Positions 1 through 5,713 are shown, counted from the stretch's first letter. The stretch: 6,480 bases of DNA from Selenomonadaceae bacterium (GCA_017529085.1 JAFXOC010000544.1:1-6480), one strand, 5' to 3'. Made by a program: numbers and translations. The notes: generated by a model from the letters alone, not told the origin.

Positions 1-2
1 AT

Positions 3-1049
3 ATCGGCAACTTGAAACTCAAGGACATCACTACGGCAAGAATTGACCAGTTATTTCACCATCTTCACGAACATGGAGCAACAAGAGAACGGTATATCTT
101 GAATGACGAGAGCGTTATTGCCATTGGCACGCGTAGACCGCTTCACAGAAAATGCGGAGTTTCTCTTGAAACTATGCAGAGGCTTTCAAAAGGGAAATCG
201 GTTTTAAAGGAAACGGCGCAAAAATTAGCAGAAGCAACGGGAAGGACACTCAAAGATTGTTTTTCAAAGGTAACGGAAGAAGCGAGATTAGACAGCGGAA
301 CGATAGCCAGAGTGCGTACCGCGCTTTCGCCCATTTTTTCTACGGCAGTGAAAAAGGATATGTTGGCAAAAAATCCTGTGTTTAACGCTACAACTCCCAA
401 AGATGCGCCGGAGGAAACGCCATATCTTAATGCCGAAAATTGCAAAACCATACTTCAAAACATCGATGATTTTCTTAATCCGCAAATGCAGCGAGTAATA
501 AAGACACTCCTTTACACGGGAATGCGTTCCGGGGAGCTTATGGCTCTTCATTGGCAAGATGTGGATTTTGACAGCGGTATGATAACAATTCGTTACACCC
601 TTTACCGCTCCAACAGAGAATATAAATTATCGTCGCCGAAAACCAAGAGCAGTAACCGAGTAATCGCTATGCCGCCGCAACTTATCGAATCGCTTAAAGA
701 GCAAAAAGAATGGCAGGAGAAACAAAAAACCAATGTTGGGGATAAGTGGATTGAACGAGGCGCGGTTTTTACTGGGACATTCGGAGAGTATATGAATCAG
801 ACTTATGTCAACAGTGAGTTCAAAAAATTTCTCAAGCGGCATAATTTACCTCATGTTCATATTCACGACCTGCGTCACGCTAACGCTTCTCTGTTAATCA
901 ATATGGGACTCCCCGTAAAAATGATTTCGGAGCATTTGGGACATTCGGATACGAGAACGACAGAGAACATTTACGCTCATGTTTTCAACGAAAGTCGTCG
1001 TATGGCATCGGACGCTATAAGTCAGGCTCTTGAAAATATAACTGAATAA
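3..1049 (+). CDS. Tyrosine recombinase / phage-type integrase, 5' end cut off by the window
   Basis: Site-specific DNA recombinase of the lambda-integrase type, expected to integrate or excise a mobile element by strand exchange through a tyrosine intermediate. Residues are numbered from the TTG at position 12. The catalytic set is complete: Arg172 in TGMRSGEL, the beta-hairpin Lys in SPKTKSS (210 or 212), His285 and Arg288 in HIHDLRH, His311 in HLGHSD and the nucleophile Tyr321 in ENIYAHV. The reading frame is open to the window edge, and the sequence before the TTG (I-G-N) fits an integrase core-binding domain, so I treat the gene as 5'-partial and that TTG as an internal Leu codon. Residues about 45-85 (GVSLETMQRLSKGKSVLKETAQKLAEATG) read like a Cro/CI helix-turn-helix inserted in the core-binding region. 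It ends in TAA just before a hairpin. The family call is secure; the element it serves is unknown. Confidence 0.93.
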   Translation: MGNLKLKDITTARIDQLFHHLHEHGATRERYILNDESVIAIGTRRPLHRKCGVSLETMQRLSKGKSVLKETAQKLAEATGRTLKDCFSKVTEEARLDSGTIARVRTALSPIFSTAVKKDMLAKNPVFNATTPKDAPEETPYLNAENCKTILQNIDDFLNPQMQRVIKTLLYTGMRSGELMALHWQDVDFDSGMITIRYTLYRSNREYKLSSPKTKSSNRVIAMPPQLIESLKEQKEWQEKQKTNVGDKWIERGAVFTGTFGEYMNQTYVNSEFKKFLKRHNLPHVHIHDLRHANASLLINMGLPVKMISEHLGHSDTRTTENIYAHVFNESRRMASDAISQALENITE

Positions 1050-1052
1050 ACA

Positions 1053-1101
1053 AAACGCCAAACGCCTTATCGGAAAATATCCGACAAGGCGTTTGGCGTT
1101 T
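1053..1101 (+). terminator. 22-bp hairpin directly after the integrase gene
   Basis: Arms 1053-1074 and 1080-1101 pair over 22 positions with a single mismatch and a 5-base loop (AAATA). The left arm begins with AAACGCC twice in tandem. The hairpin starts 3 bases after the integrase stop codon. The 3' tail (ATTTGGGG) is not a strong U-tract, so this is either a modest, possibly bidirectional terminator or a structural element near the end of the mobile element. Confidence 0.6.
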
Positions 1102-1213
1102 ATTTGGGGTTTAAATCTTCAAAAAATGCCTAAACGAAACTAAACGTTACTCTATGTAAAATGCCACGAAACCGCACAATATTTGGATTTACGGACGATG
1201 TTAAATGATGTGA

Positions 1214-1363
1214 AGCCTTGAAGTGGTGCTTGAAAAAGAAAATATATGGACGCTGGATTCTAAAGGAGACAAATTCCCGTTCGATTTAATACAATCAAAC
1301 GAAAAGGAAACAGCCGTGAAAGTGCTTGAAATAAAGCCTTTCCCGGCTGTTTCCTCTTTTTGA
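1214..1363 (+). pseudogene. Possible 3' coding remnant, 49 codons, family not recognised
   Basis: An open stretch follows a TGA at 1211 and ends in TGA at 1361-1363. It has no ATG, only GTG codons at 1223 and 1226, and no convincing ribosome binding site. Its translation has a protein-like composition (for example EKENIWTLDSKGDKFPFDL), with alternating charged and hydrophobic residues. A separate 15-codon ATG stretch at 1161-1208 (MPRNRTIFGFTDDVK) lies just upstream in another frame and could be part of the same broken gene. I do not recognise a family. It may be chance, since the last third overlaps a long hairpin. Confidence 0.25.
1306..1361 (+). terminator. Strong intrinsic terminator with a long stem
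   Basis: GGAAACAGCCG (1306-1316) pairs perfectly with 1344-1354. After one mismatch (1317/1343) the stem continues with GAAAG/CTTTC and, past one bulged T, GCTT/AAGC around a GAAATA loop (1328-1333). That gives 20 base pairs in 49 bases, followed by TCTTTTT at 1355-1361. This is a classic plus-strand intrinsic terminator, but no intact plus-strand gene lies just upstream, because the integrase already has its own hairpin 200 bases earlier. Confidence 0.7.
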
Positions 1364-1422
1364 GTGTTTGAAAATGTGGTAATTTTTGAGAGGATTTGCG
1401 AAATTTTCTGTGACTAAATTTT

Positions 1423-1452
1423 AAACGGTTGCATTTTTTAAAATAACCGTTT
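1423..1452. repeat. Inverted repeat AAACGGTT...AACCGTTT
   Basis: The 8-bp arms 1423-1430 and 1445-1452 are perfect complements. The 14-base interior (ATTTTTTAAAAT after GC) is itself self-complementary, so the whole 30 bases can fold or form a DNA dyad. There is no T-tract, so it is a protein-binding dyad or a chance palindrome rather than a clear terminator. Confidence 0.4.
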
Positions 1453-1481
1453 GTATGGTACGAATATCCGTTTGCAGGGTA
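1447..1481. repeat. Two 14-bp direct repeats at a 21-bp period
   Basis: CCGTTTGTATGGTA (1447-1460) and CCGTTTGCAGGGTA (1468-1481) match at 12 of 14 positions. Extending three bases left to ATAACC/ATATCC keeps the match with one further difference. The 21-bp period equals about two helical turns, which places both copies on the same DNA face. Possible roles are integrase arm-type sites or binding sites for another element-encoded protein. The function is inferred only. Confidence 0.4.
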
Positions 1482-1504
1482 TTCAACAATATAGGATAAG
1501 AAAT

Positions 1505-1541
1505 AAAATACGGCTACCAATTGAATGATAGCCGTATTTTT
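1505..1541 (-). terminator. Bidirectional terminator after the Rpn-family gene
   Basis: AAAATACGGCTA (1505-1516) and TAGCCGTATTTT (1529-1540) form a perfect 12-bp stem with a 12-base loop. The stem sits 4 bases beyond the stop codon of the minus-strand gene. On the minus strand it is followed by a T-rich run (TATTTTATTTC), which fits termination of that gene. The plus-strand side also ends in five Ts (1537-1541). Confidence 0.8.
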
Positions 1542-1544
1542 CGT

Positions 1545-2417
1545 TTAAATTTTATCTGCATAACGCTTACGCTCTTCTTGTGGAATGTATAAAGCGTCCA
1601 TAGCTTGTTGCCCAGTAAAATTTAAAGATTTCATTAAATTACGAATCGAATTTAAACGCTCCAAATCTTTACCACGAGCCTCATATTCTTCAGCCAAATA
1701 ATCCAAAGCCACGCACGACATATCACTCACATCTCCCTTCGACTTTTGATACATCTCAATAAAACGAGTATCACCTGTAATTGCGCTGAATAAATCAAAA
1801 AGTTCTTTTAAATGCTTTGCCTTACCCGGCATCGGTTGCCATTTCCCGGTTTTTCTCATTTGACTGTAATAATCCGCTAGATACCGAAAATCACTCTTAA
1901 ACTTTGCTATTGTTTCATCTGAGAGCCACGCTATTTCAAAGATGTTTATTTTATAATCGCTCACATAAGGGTCAAGTTCGGGCGGGATATTTTTAAAACA
2001 CTCTTTTAATGTACGAGCTCCAGTCCAACGATGTTCGTAGTCAAAATGTAAAACCATCGTTATAGCCGGATACAGCGGAAATTTATCAGTAGCATTATCA
2101 CGCTCTAAAAGCCTCGCTCGGTAAACTGCGCCGTCATAACTCACAATTCTAAGCGGCATATCATAATCTATAGCCGTCTGGTCTTCCAAACCAAAGAATG
2201 CCATACGAACATTTCCTTGTGTCCAGAGTTTTGCTATATCACGCTCTTGCATTCGTGTTTTTAACTCTTTGTCTTTATAAAGCGAATCTTTTTTTGCTGG
2301 TGTTAATTCTTCGGGTAAAATTAGCGATTTTCCGTCCAATAGAAGCACATTTACGATATCGGCAAAGACATCTTCGAGTTCAAAGAGTTGTTTTTCTGTC
2401 AAATCCTTTTCTCCCAC
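1545..2417 (-). CDS. Rpn-family recombination-promoting nuclease / putative transposase
   Basis: Matches from memory the Firmicute group annotated as Rpn family (PD-(D/E)XK nuclease, formerly Transposase_31/YhgA-like). Characterised Rpn relatives cleave DNA and stimulate RecA-independent recombination; this protein is uncharacterised. Signature stretches in order from the N-terminus are VGEKDLTEKQ, FADIVNVLLLDGK, a basic RDIAKLW, GLEDQTAIDYDMPLRIVSYD (holding the E-x-Q type segment) and the strand TMVLHF. A helical C-terminal half ends in an EEYEARG and KRYADKI tail. I start at GTG 2417 (290 residues) rather than the ATG at 2453. A TGTTATAAT extended -10 overlaps that ATG, so a transcript would begin after it, and GGGGTGA just before 2417 serves as ribosome binding site. 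It is transcribed divergently from the TOTE locus and has its own terminator. Confidence 0.85.
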   Translation of the reverse strand: MGEKDLTEKQLFELEDVFADIVNVLLLDGKSLILPEELTPAKKDSLYKDKELKTRMQERDIAKLWTQGNVRMAFFGLEDQTAIDYDMPLRIVSYDGAVYRARLLERDNATDKFPLYPAITMVLHFDYEHRWTGARTLKECFKNIPPELDPYVSDYKINIFEIAWLSDETIAKFKSDFRYLADYYSQMRKTGKWQPMPGKAKHLKELFDLFSAITGDTRFIEMYQKSKGDVSDMSCVALDYLAEEYEARGKDLERLNSIRNLMKSLNFTGQQAMDALYIPQEERKRYADKI

Positions 2418-2441
2418 TAACCTCACCCCACTTTTTATTGA

Positions 2442-2470
2442 ATTATAACACATATTTTAGATATTGAATA
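2442..2470 (-). promoter_or_regulatory. Promoter of the Rpn-family gene
   Basis: On the minus strand TATAAT (2442-2447) is preceded by TGT, giving an extended -10. A weak -35, TATTCA (2465-2470), lies 17 bases away. The expected start near 2435 leaves a leader of about 18 bases before GTG 2417, which supports that start codon over ATG 2453. Confidence 0.55.
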
Positions 2471-2477
2471 GAAGATT

Positions 2478-2514
2478 TTGGTAAATTTAAAATAAAAGTT
2501 TATAATGTTATAAT
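2478..2514 (+). promoter_or_regulatory. Promoter region of the TOTE-type gene
   Basis: TTGGTA (2478-2483) and TATAAT (2501-2506) are separated by 17 bases. A second, overlapping TATAAT (2509-2514) carries a TGT extended -10 element with TTTAAA 17 bases upstream. Either would give a leader of about 90-100 bases before ATG 2612. Confidence 0.55.
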
Positions 2515-2534
2515 AAAAACGAAATATCGAAGTA

Positions 2535-2557
2535 AAAAAGGAATTTATAACCTTTTT
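2535..2557 (+). repeat. Small hairpin in the TOTE gene leader
   Basis: AAAAAGG (2535-2541) pairs with CCTTTTT (2551-2557) across a 9-base AT-rich loop. A second weak stem, TTCATT/AATGAA (2576-2581 and 2586-2591), lies just before the ribosome binding site. These could tune expression, but both stems are short and may be chance in AT-rich DNA. Confidence 0.25.
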
Positions 2558-2611
2558 GAAGAATACTTAACAAAGTTCATTCTGAAATGAATATTCGAGA
2601 GGAATGTTGCT

Positions 2612-4150
2612 ATGACGGGAATCGAATTGTTACGCAAAGAAAATGAGCGACTTATCGCCGAAAACACATATCTTAAAAAATTGCTTGATAATAACGGCAT
2701 TTCATACGAATATACGCCTAAACAACCTGAACTTGTAGACACGACATCTGAAATAAAGCGCAGAATAAAACTGTTCATGAAACCCTTTTGCGCCAGAACG
2801 GAATTTTATGCAGAAAGATGGGAAAATAAAGAAGGGCGCAGCGGTTACGCTCCGGCTTGCGGTAATCGTTGGACATTTGTATGCCCGAAGAAGAAAGATA
2901 AAAGCGTAAAATGTTATGAATGTGATAATAAAGCGTGGATTCCATTTACGGAAGATGTAGCATATAAGCATTTAGTCGGCAAAGACGAACGCAGTCGCGC
3001 TTTTGTTGCGGGAACTTATACATTGCTTTCGGATTCTACCTGCAAATTTCTCGTATTTGATTTTGACAATCACGATGGCTCTCGTATGATATGGAAAGAT
3101 GAAGCTAAACTTTTACGAGATATATGCAAAAGATATGGAATTGACACGGCGTTAGAGCGTTCTCGTTCAGGAAACGGCGCGCATATTTGGATTTTCTTTG
3201 AAGAACCAATACCTGCAAAATTGGCTCGAAAATTTGGGGCGGCACTTCTTGCTAAAGGCGCGGAAATTATACATCAAAAGGATTTTAATACTTTTGACCG
3301 TATGATGCCAAATCAGGACGAAATGCCGATAGGCGGTATGGGAAATCTTATAGCTCTTCCGTTGCAAGGTATTCCACGCAAAAGTGGAAATTCCGTATTT
3401 GTGGATGATGATTGGAATGTTATTCCTAATCAATGGGAATATTTAGAACAAAAAAAATTATTGTCCAAAGAATTTGTGATGAACAAACTGTCTGAATGGA
3501 AGATGCAAAATGAGCCATTTGTACTTGAATTAGAAGACGATGAATCGAAAGACAAACCATGGGAAAAGAAAAAACTTCTCACTTTTGAAAAAGAAGATAT
3601 TTTAAAACCGCTAACTTTGACATTGGCAGATTGCATTTATATCCCCAAAAATACCGTAAAACCTAGGACGATGAATCGTATCCGTAAAATGGCAACATTC
3701 AGTAATCCTCAGTTTTACAAAATGCAAGCCATGCAATATTCCACAAAACAAATACCCCGATATATACAATGCTTTCGCGATTTTGATAAGTTTGTCGCGC
3801 TACCTCGCGGGTGTTTGCCAACATTGGAAGAGAAATTACAAGAAGCCGGAATTTCATATAAGGTTGAAGATTGCCGTAATTGCGGTAGAGTTGTCAATGT
3901 TTCGTTTCAAGGAAGTTTGCAACCTGAGCAAGAAAAAGCGACTATTACAATGTTAGAACATGAAATTGGCATACTTGGCGCAGCTACAGGCTTTGGAAAA
4001 ACCGTATTGGGAACATATTTGATTGCCGCTCGCAAAGTAAACGCGCTAATTTTGGTTCATAACCGAGAAATTATGAAACAGTGGCAAGAAAGCATAGAAA
4101 AATTTCTTCAAATTAACAAGGAAATTCCGATTATGTTGATGTTCATATAA
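2612..4150 (+). CDS. TOTE-type AEP primase-helicase, front half of a gene broken by internal deletion
   Basis: Predicted nucleic-acid polymerase/helicase of the TOTE conflict-system type, thought to act against invading DNA; its exact reaction is not established. Residues 3-26 form a Leu/Glu/Lys-rich coiled coil. Cys83, 91, 101 and 104 could bind zinc. The AEP core shows VFDFDNHD (148-155, the DxD metal site), SGNGAHIW (186-193, the conserved His) and GNLIALPLQG (244-253). Cys421/Cys424 form a second small cluster. SF2 helicase sequence begins with the Gln region near 437-440, Walker A GAATGFGKT (456-464) and motif Ia ALILVHNRE. The frame then derails after NKEIPI into MLMFI and stops. No DEAH box or motifs III-VI follow. 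Family members as I recall them are around 900-1000 residues, so this 512-residue product is truncated. ATG 2612 has GAGAGGA eight bases upstream. The AEP part appears intact and could still be translated. Confidence 0.85.
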   Translation: MTGIELLRKENERLIAENTYLKKLLDNNGISYEYTPKQPELVDTTSEIKRRIKLFMKPFCARTEFYAERWENKEGRSGYAPACGNRWTFVCPKKKDKSVKCYECDNKAWIPFTEDVAYKHLVGKDERSRAFVAGTYTLLSDSTCKFLVFDFDNHDGSRMIWKDEAKLLRDICKRYGIDTALERSRSGNGAHIWIFFEEPIPAKLARKFGAALLAKGAEIIHQKDFNTFDRMMPNQDEMPIGGMGNLIALPLQGIPRKSGNSVFVDDDWNVIPNQWEYLEQKKLLSKEFVMNKLSEWKMQNEPFVLELEDDESKDKPWEKKKLLTFEKEDILKPLTLTLADCIYIPKNTVKPRTMNRIRKMATFSNPQFYKMQAMQYSTKQIPRYIQCFRDFDKFVALPRGCLPTLEEKLQEAGISYKVEDCRNCGRVVNVSFQGSLQPEQEKATITMLEHEIGILGAATGFGKTVLGTYLIAARKVNALILVHNREIMKQWQESIEKFLQINKEIPIMLMFI

Positions 4151-4653
4151 AAATGTTGGAAAAGATGTATCAGAAACGATTAAACACATACTCTTCAATG
4201 GGTTATACGATTTTTACTCCTAAGGGAGATAGCGGATGCAATATAATCTACACAATAAAAGACTATCAAGATGTGTTTTGGAAAAACATTAGAGAAGCCG
4301 GTAAATTGGTTTATATATCAAGTCCTCGATTAAGCCGTCAACGGGTTTTAGATTTTAAAAAGCTTTTGACAGAATTGAGAAATCCTCAAACAGAGTTTGT
4401 CGTATGTACATTGCCAACTGCCGAGTACGCGGAAAATCAAAGAAAAGGCATTGAATTTATGAAAAATATGCTAAAAAATAGTGGAGTTGATATAAAAGAA
4501 TACGATAATCTTAACTGTCATTTTGCCGTTATAGACAATGATTTGGTATGATATGGCAGTATGAATTTTCTTTCAAGGGAGCACGATGAGTATATTTTTA
4601 TGCGGCTTAGGAATGAAGAAATTGTTCGAGAATTGTTGTCGATGGTAAAATAA
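4129..4653 (+). pseudogene. Back half of the broken TOTE gene: post-helicase segment and PLD-like domain with in-frame stop
   Basis: Reading the frame of ATG 4153 backwards gives D-Y before VDVHIKMLEKMYQKRL, the segment that normally follows helicase motif VI, so coding sequence of the old gene extends upstream of that ATG to about 4129. Downstream residues (from 4153) include KLVYISSPRLSRQR (51-64), EFVVCTLP (81-88) and CHFAVIDNDLV (122-132), typical of the PLD-like C-terminal domain of this family. The frame meets TGA at 4549-4551, then continues in the same frame as YGSMNFLSREHDEYIFMRL to a TAA at 4651-4653. The expected residue at the TGA is Trp (VWYGS), one base change from TGG. The ATG at 4153 has no good ribosome binding site, so separate translation is doubtful. 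This is the degraded 3' part of the 2612 gene. Confidence 0.85.
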
Positions 4654-4683
4654 GGAAACCACTACTATTTTTATTTCAAAATA

Positions 4684-4744
4684 TTTGACATATGTTGTAA
4701 ATCTGATATAATACGAGCAGGTTCTATTTATAACATATGTCAAA
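4684..4744. promoter_or_regulatory. 19-bp inverted repeat bracketing the promoter, candidate operator pair
   Basis: The arm TTTGACATATGTTGTAAAT (4684-4702) is the reverse complement of 4726-4744 at 18 of 19 positions; the outer 13 bp are perfect. Each arm holds the palindrome ACATATGT, with centres 45 bp apart. The left copy covers the -35 box and the right copy lies in the leader just before the ribosome binding site. Because the left arm is largely upstream of the transcript, this works as DNA, not as an RNA stem. The likely ligand is the downstream DUF134 protein itself (inference). Confidence 0.65.
4685..4712 (+). promoter_or_regulatory. Near-consensus promoter of the DUF134 gene
   Basis: TTGACA (4685-4690) and TATAAT (4707-4712) are both perfect, with a 16-base spacer and a TGA extended -10 (4704-4706). 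Transcription should begin near 4719, about 40 bases before ATG 4759. It is the strongest promoter in the window. A strong promoter embedded in a dyad is what one expects for a repressed gene. Confidence 0.85.
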
Positions 4745-4758
4745 AAAGAGGGTGGGCA

Positions 4759-5550
4759 ATGGGCAGACCATCAAAAAGACGACGCATTTGCGCTTTGCCA
4801 ATAAATACTTGTTTTTTGCCCGAGTCAGTCAAAGATACTCCGGCAGTAAAAATTTCTTTGGAGGAATACGAGAGCGTTAGGCTTTTGGACTACGAGGGAA
4901 TGACGCAGGAAGAAGCGGCAAAGCAAATGGGTGTGGCTCGTACCACGGTGCAATCATTGTATTTGACGGCGCGAAAACGTATCGCCGGATGTTTGGTTGA
5001 AGGTCGCCCGCTGATTATTGAAGGGGGCAACTTTGAACTTTGCGACAAATGTAATGATACTCGAAAAATTATCAGATGTAAAGCGCAGAAAGGAAGTAAT
5101 TATATGAAGATTGCAGTTACCTATGAAAACGGACAAATTTTTCAGCATTTCGGACATACCGAACAATTTAAAGTTTATACGGTGGAAGATAATGCCGTAA
5201 AAGAATCTCATATTTTAAGCAGCAACGGGGCGGGACACGGCGCATTAGCCACTTTGTTGCAAGAAGAAAATGTAGATACTTTGATTTGCGGCGGTATTGG
5301 CGCAGGGGCAAAGACGGCGTTAGCCAAGGCTAAAATTGCCGTATACGGCGGAGTGCAGGGCGAAGCGGATGCGGCGGTTAATGATTTTATATCCGGAAAA
5401 CTCGCCTACGATCCTGCGGTACATTGCGACCATCACGACCACAGCGAGGGACATGGTTGCGGCAATCACGGATGCGGCGGACACGGTCATGGTCATATGC
5501 ACCAACATGGAAAAGGATATGGTCACGGAGGCAGTAACCGAACTGTTTAA
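4759..5550 (+). CDS. DUF134 HTH regulator fused to NifX/NifB-type cofactor-binding domain, His-rich tail
   Basis: Residues 1-110 are a DUF134 domain: basic MGRPSKRRR start, conserved EEYESVRLLDYEGMTQEEAA, and a sigma-70-region-4-like helix-turn-helix at about 47-77 (MGVARTTVQSLYLTARKRI). CDKC (96-99) may bind metal. Residues 116-215 form a dinitrogenase iron-molybdenum cofactor-biosynthesis (MTH1175/NifX-like) domain: MKIAVTYENGQIFQHFGHTE, then LICGGIGAGAKTAL and YGGVQGEADAAV. The tail (222-258) is dense in His, Cys and Gly and should chelate metal ions. Such relatives bind iron-sulfur or molybdenum-iron clusters; the partner here is unknown. It is probably a metal- or redox-responsive cytoplasmic regulator controlling its own promoter through the adjacent dyad (inference). 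ATG 4759 follows GAGGGTGG. Both domains are otherwise found as separate proteins, and a good internal ribosome binding site precedes Met116. Confidence 0.9.
   Translation: MGRPSKRRRICALPINTCFLPESVKDTPAVKISLEEYESVRLLDYEGMTQEEAAKQMGVARTTVQSLYLTARKRIAGCLVEGRPLIIEGGNFELCDKCNDTRKIIRCKAQKGSNYMKIAVTYENGQIFQHFGHTEQFKVYTVEDNAVKESHILSSNGAGHGALATLLQEENVDTLICGGIGAGAKTALAKAKIAVYGGVQGEADAAVNDFISGKLAYDPAVHCDHHDHSEGHGCGNHGCGGHGHGHMHQHGKGYGHGGSNRTV
5088..5106 (+). promoter_or_regulatory. Internal ribosome binding site and ATG at the domain boundary
   Basis: GAAAGGAAG (5088-5096) sits 7 bases before an in-frame ATG at 5104, exactly where the NifX-like domain begins (MKIAVTYENG). Stand-alone NifX-like proteins start with this same M-K-I-A pattern. 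The site could direct a shorter 148-residue product, or be a relic of two formerly separate genes. Confidence 0.5.
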
Positions 5551-5594
5551 TTGACTTGGAGTTATGTATATGATTTCCATCTAAAATATTTATA

Positions 5595-5649
5595 GAAAAT
5601 AGGGCTTTGGAATTGGTATTTAAGTTTTCTATTTCAAAGTCCTATTTTC
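5595..5649 (+). terminator. Terminator hairpin after the DUF134-NifX gene
   Basis: Arms 5595-5613 and 5631-5649 pair over 19 positions, two of them G-U wobbles in the plus-strand RNA, around a 17-base loop. The 3' arm ends in TATTTTC and is followed by GTTTAG, so the U-tract lies partly inside the stem. The stem begins 44 bases after the stop codon. The two wobbles become A-C mismatches on the other strand, so plus-strand use is favoured. Confidence 0.7.
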
Positions 5650-5682
5650 GTTTAGCAGGAATAACATAATTGAGTAGTGAAT

Positions 5683-5690
5683 GTTATAAA
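5683..5690 (+). promoter_or_regulatory. Possible extended -10 promoter of the MBL-fold gene
   Basis: GTTATAAA (5683-5690) follows a T, giving TGTTATAAA, an extended -10-like element 24 bases before the start codon. No good -35 lies at 17 bases (TAACAT). The preceding terminator makes a separate promoter likely, but this particular site is tentative. Confidence 0.35.
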
Positions 5691-5713
5691 TTAAGATTCT
5701 AGGAGAAACTTAT

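Larger units (their letters stand above)
1364..1504. other. Non-coding part of the 1102-1544 gap
   Basis: I find no credible gene on either strand here. A minus-strand open frame spanning 1260-1520 overlaps two terminators and has no family signature. What the stretch does hold is an inverted repeat (1423-1452) and a pair of near-identical direct repeats (1447-1481), listed separately. Confidence 0.5.

Noticed and set aside
12..14. TTG as the integrase start codon
   Set aside because: The frame is open to the window edge and upstream codons fit the integrase core-binding domain, so the gene begins outside the window.
1421..1485. CRISPR-like repeats
   Set aside because: Only two imperfect 14-bp copies with a 7-base gap; no array structure and no cas genes.
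1260..1520. Minus-strand open frame of 86 codons
   Set aside because: It overlaps two terminator hairpins and has no recognisable motif or ribosome binding site.
2418..2453. ATG at 2453 as start of the Rpn-family gene
   Set aside because: It lacks a ribosome binding site and overlaps an extended -10 promoter; GTG 2417 has both a leader and GGGGTGA, and family similarity begins there.
4153..4551. Independent 132-residue gene starting at ATG 4153
   Set aside because: Family-like sequence continues upstream of the ATG (VDVHIK) and downstream of the TGA, and there is no clear ribosome binding site; it is a fragment of the TOTE gene.
5336..5580. Overlapping open frames on both strands at the 3' end of the DUF134-NifX gene
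   Set aside because: They are shadows of the repetitive His/Gly codons of the real gene and have no independent start signals.
5564..5584. Six-codon ATG frame after GGAG (MYMISI)
   Set aside because: The GGAG-to-ATG spacing is only two bases and the peptide is followed by a terminator, so a leader peptide is unlikely.
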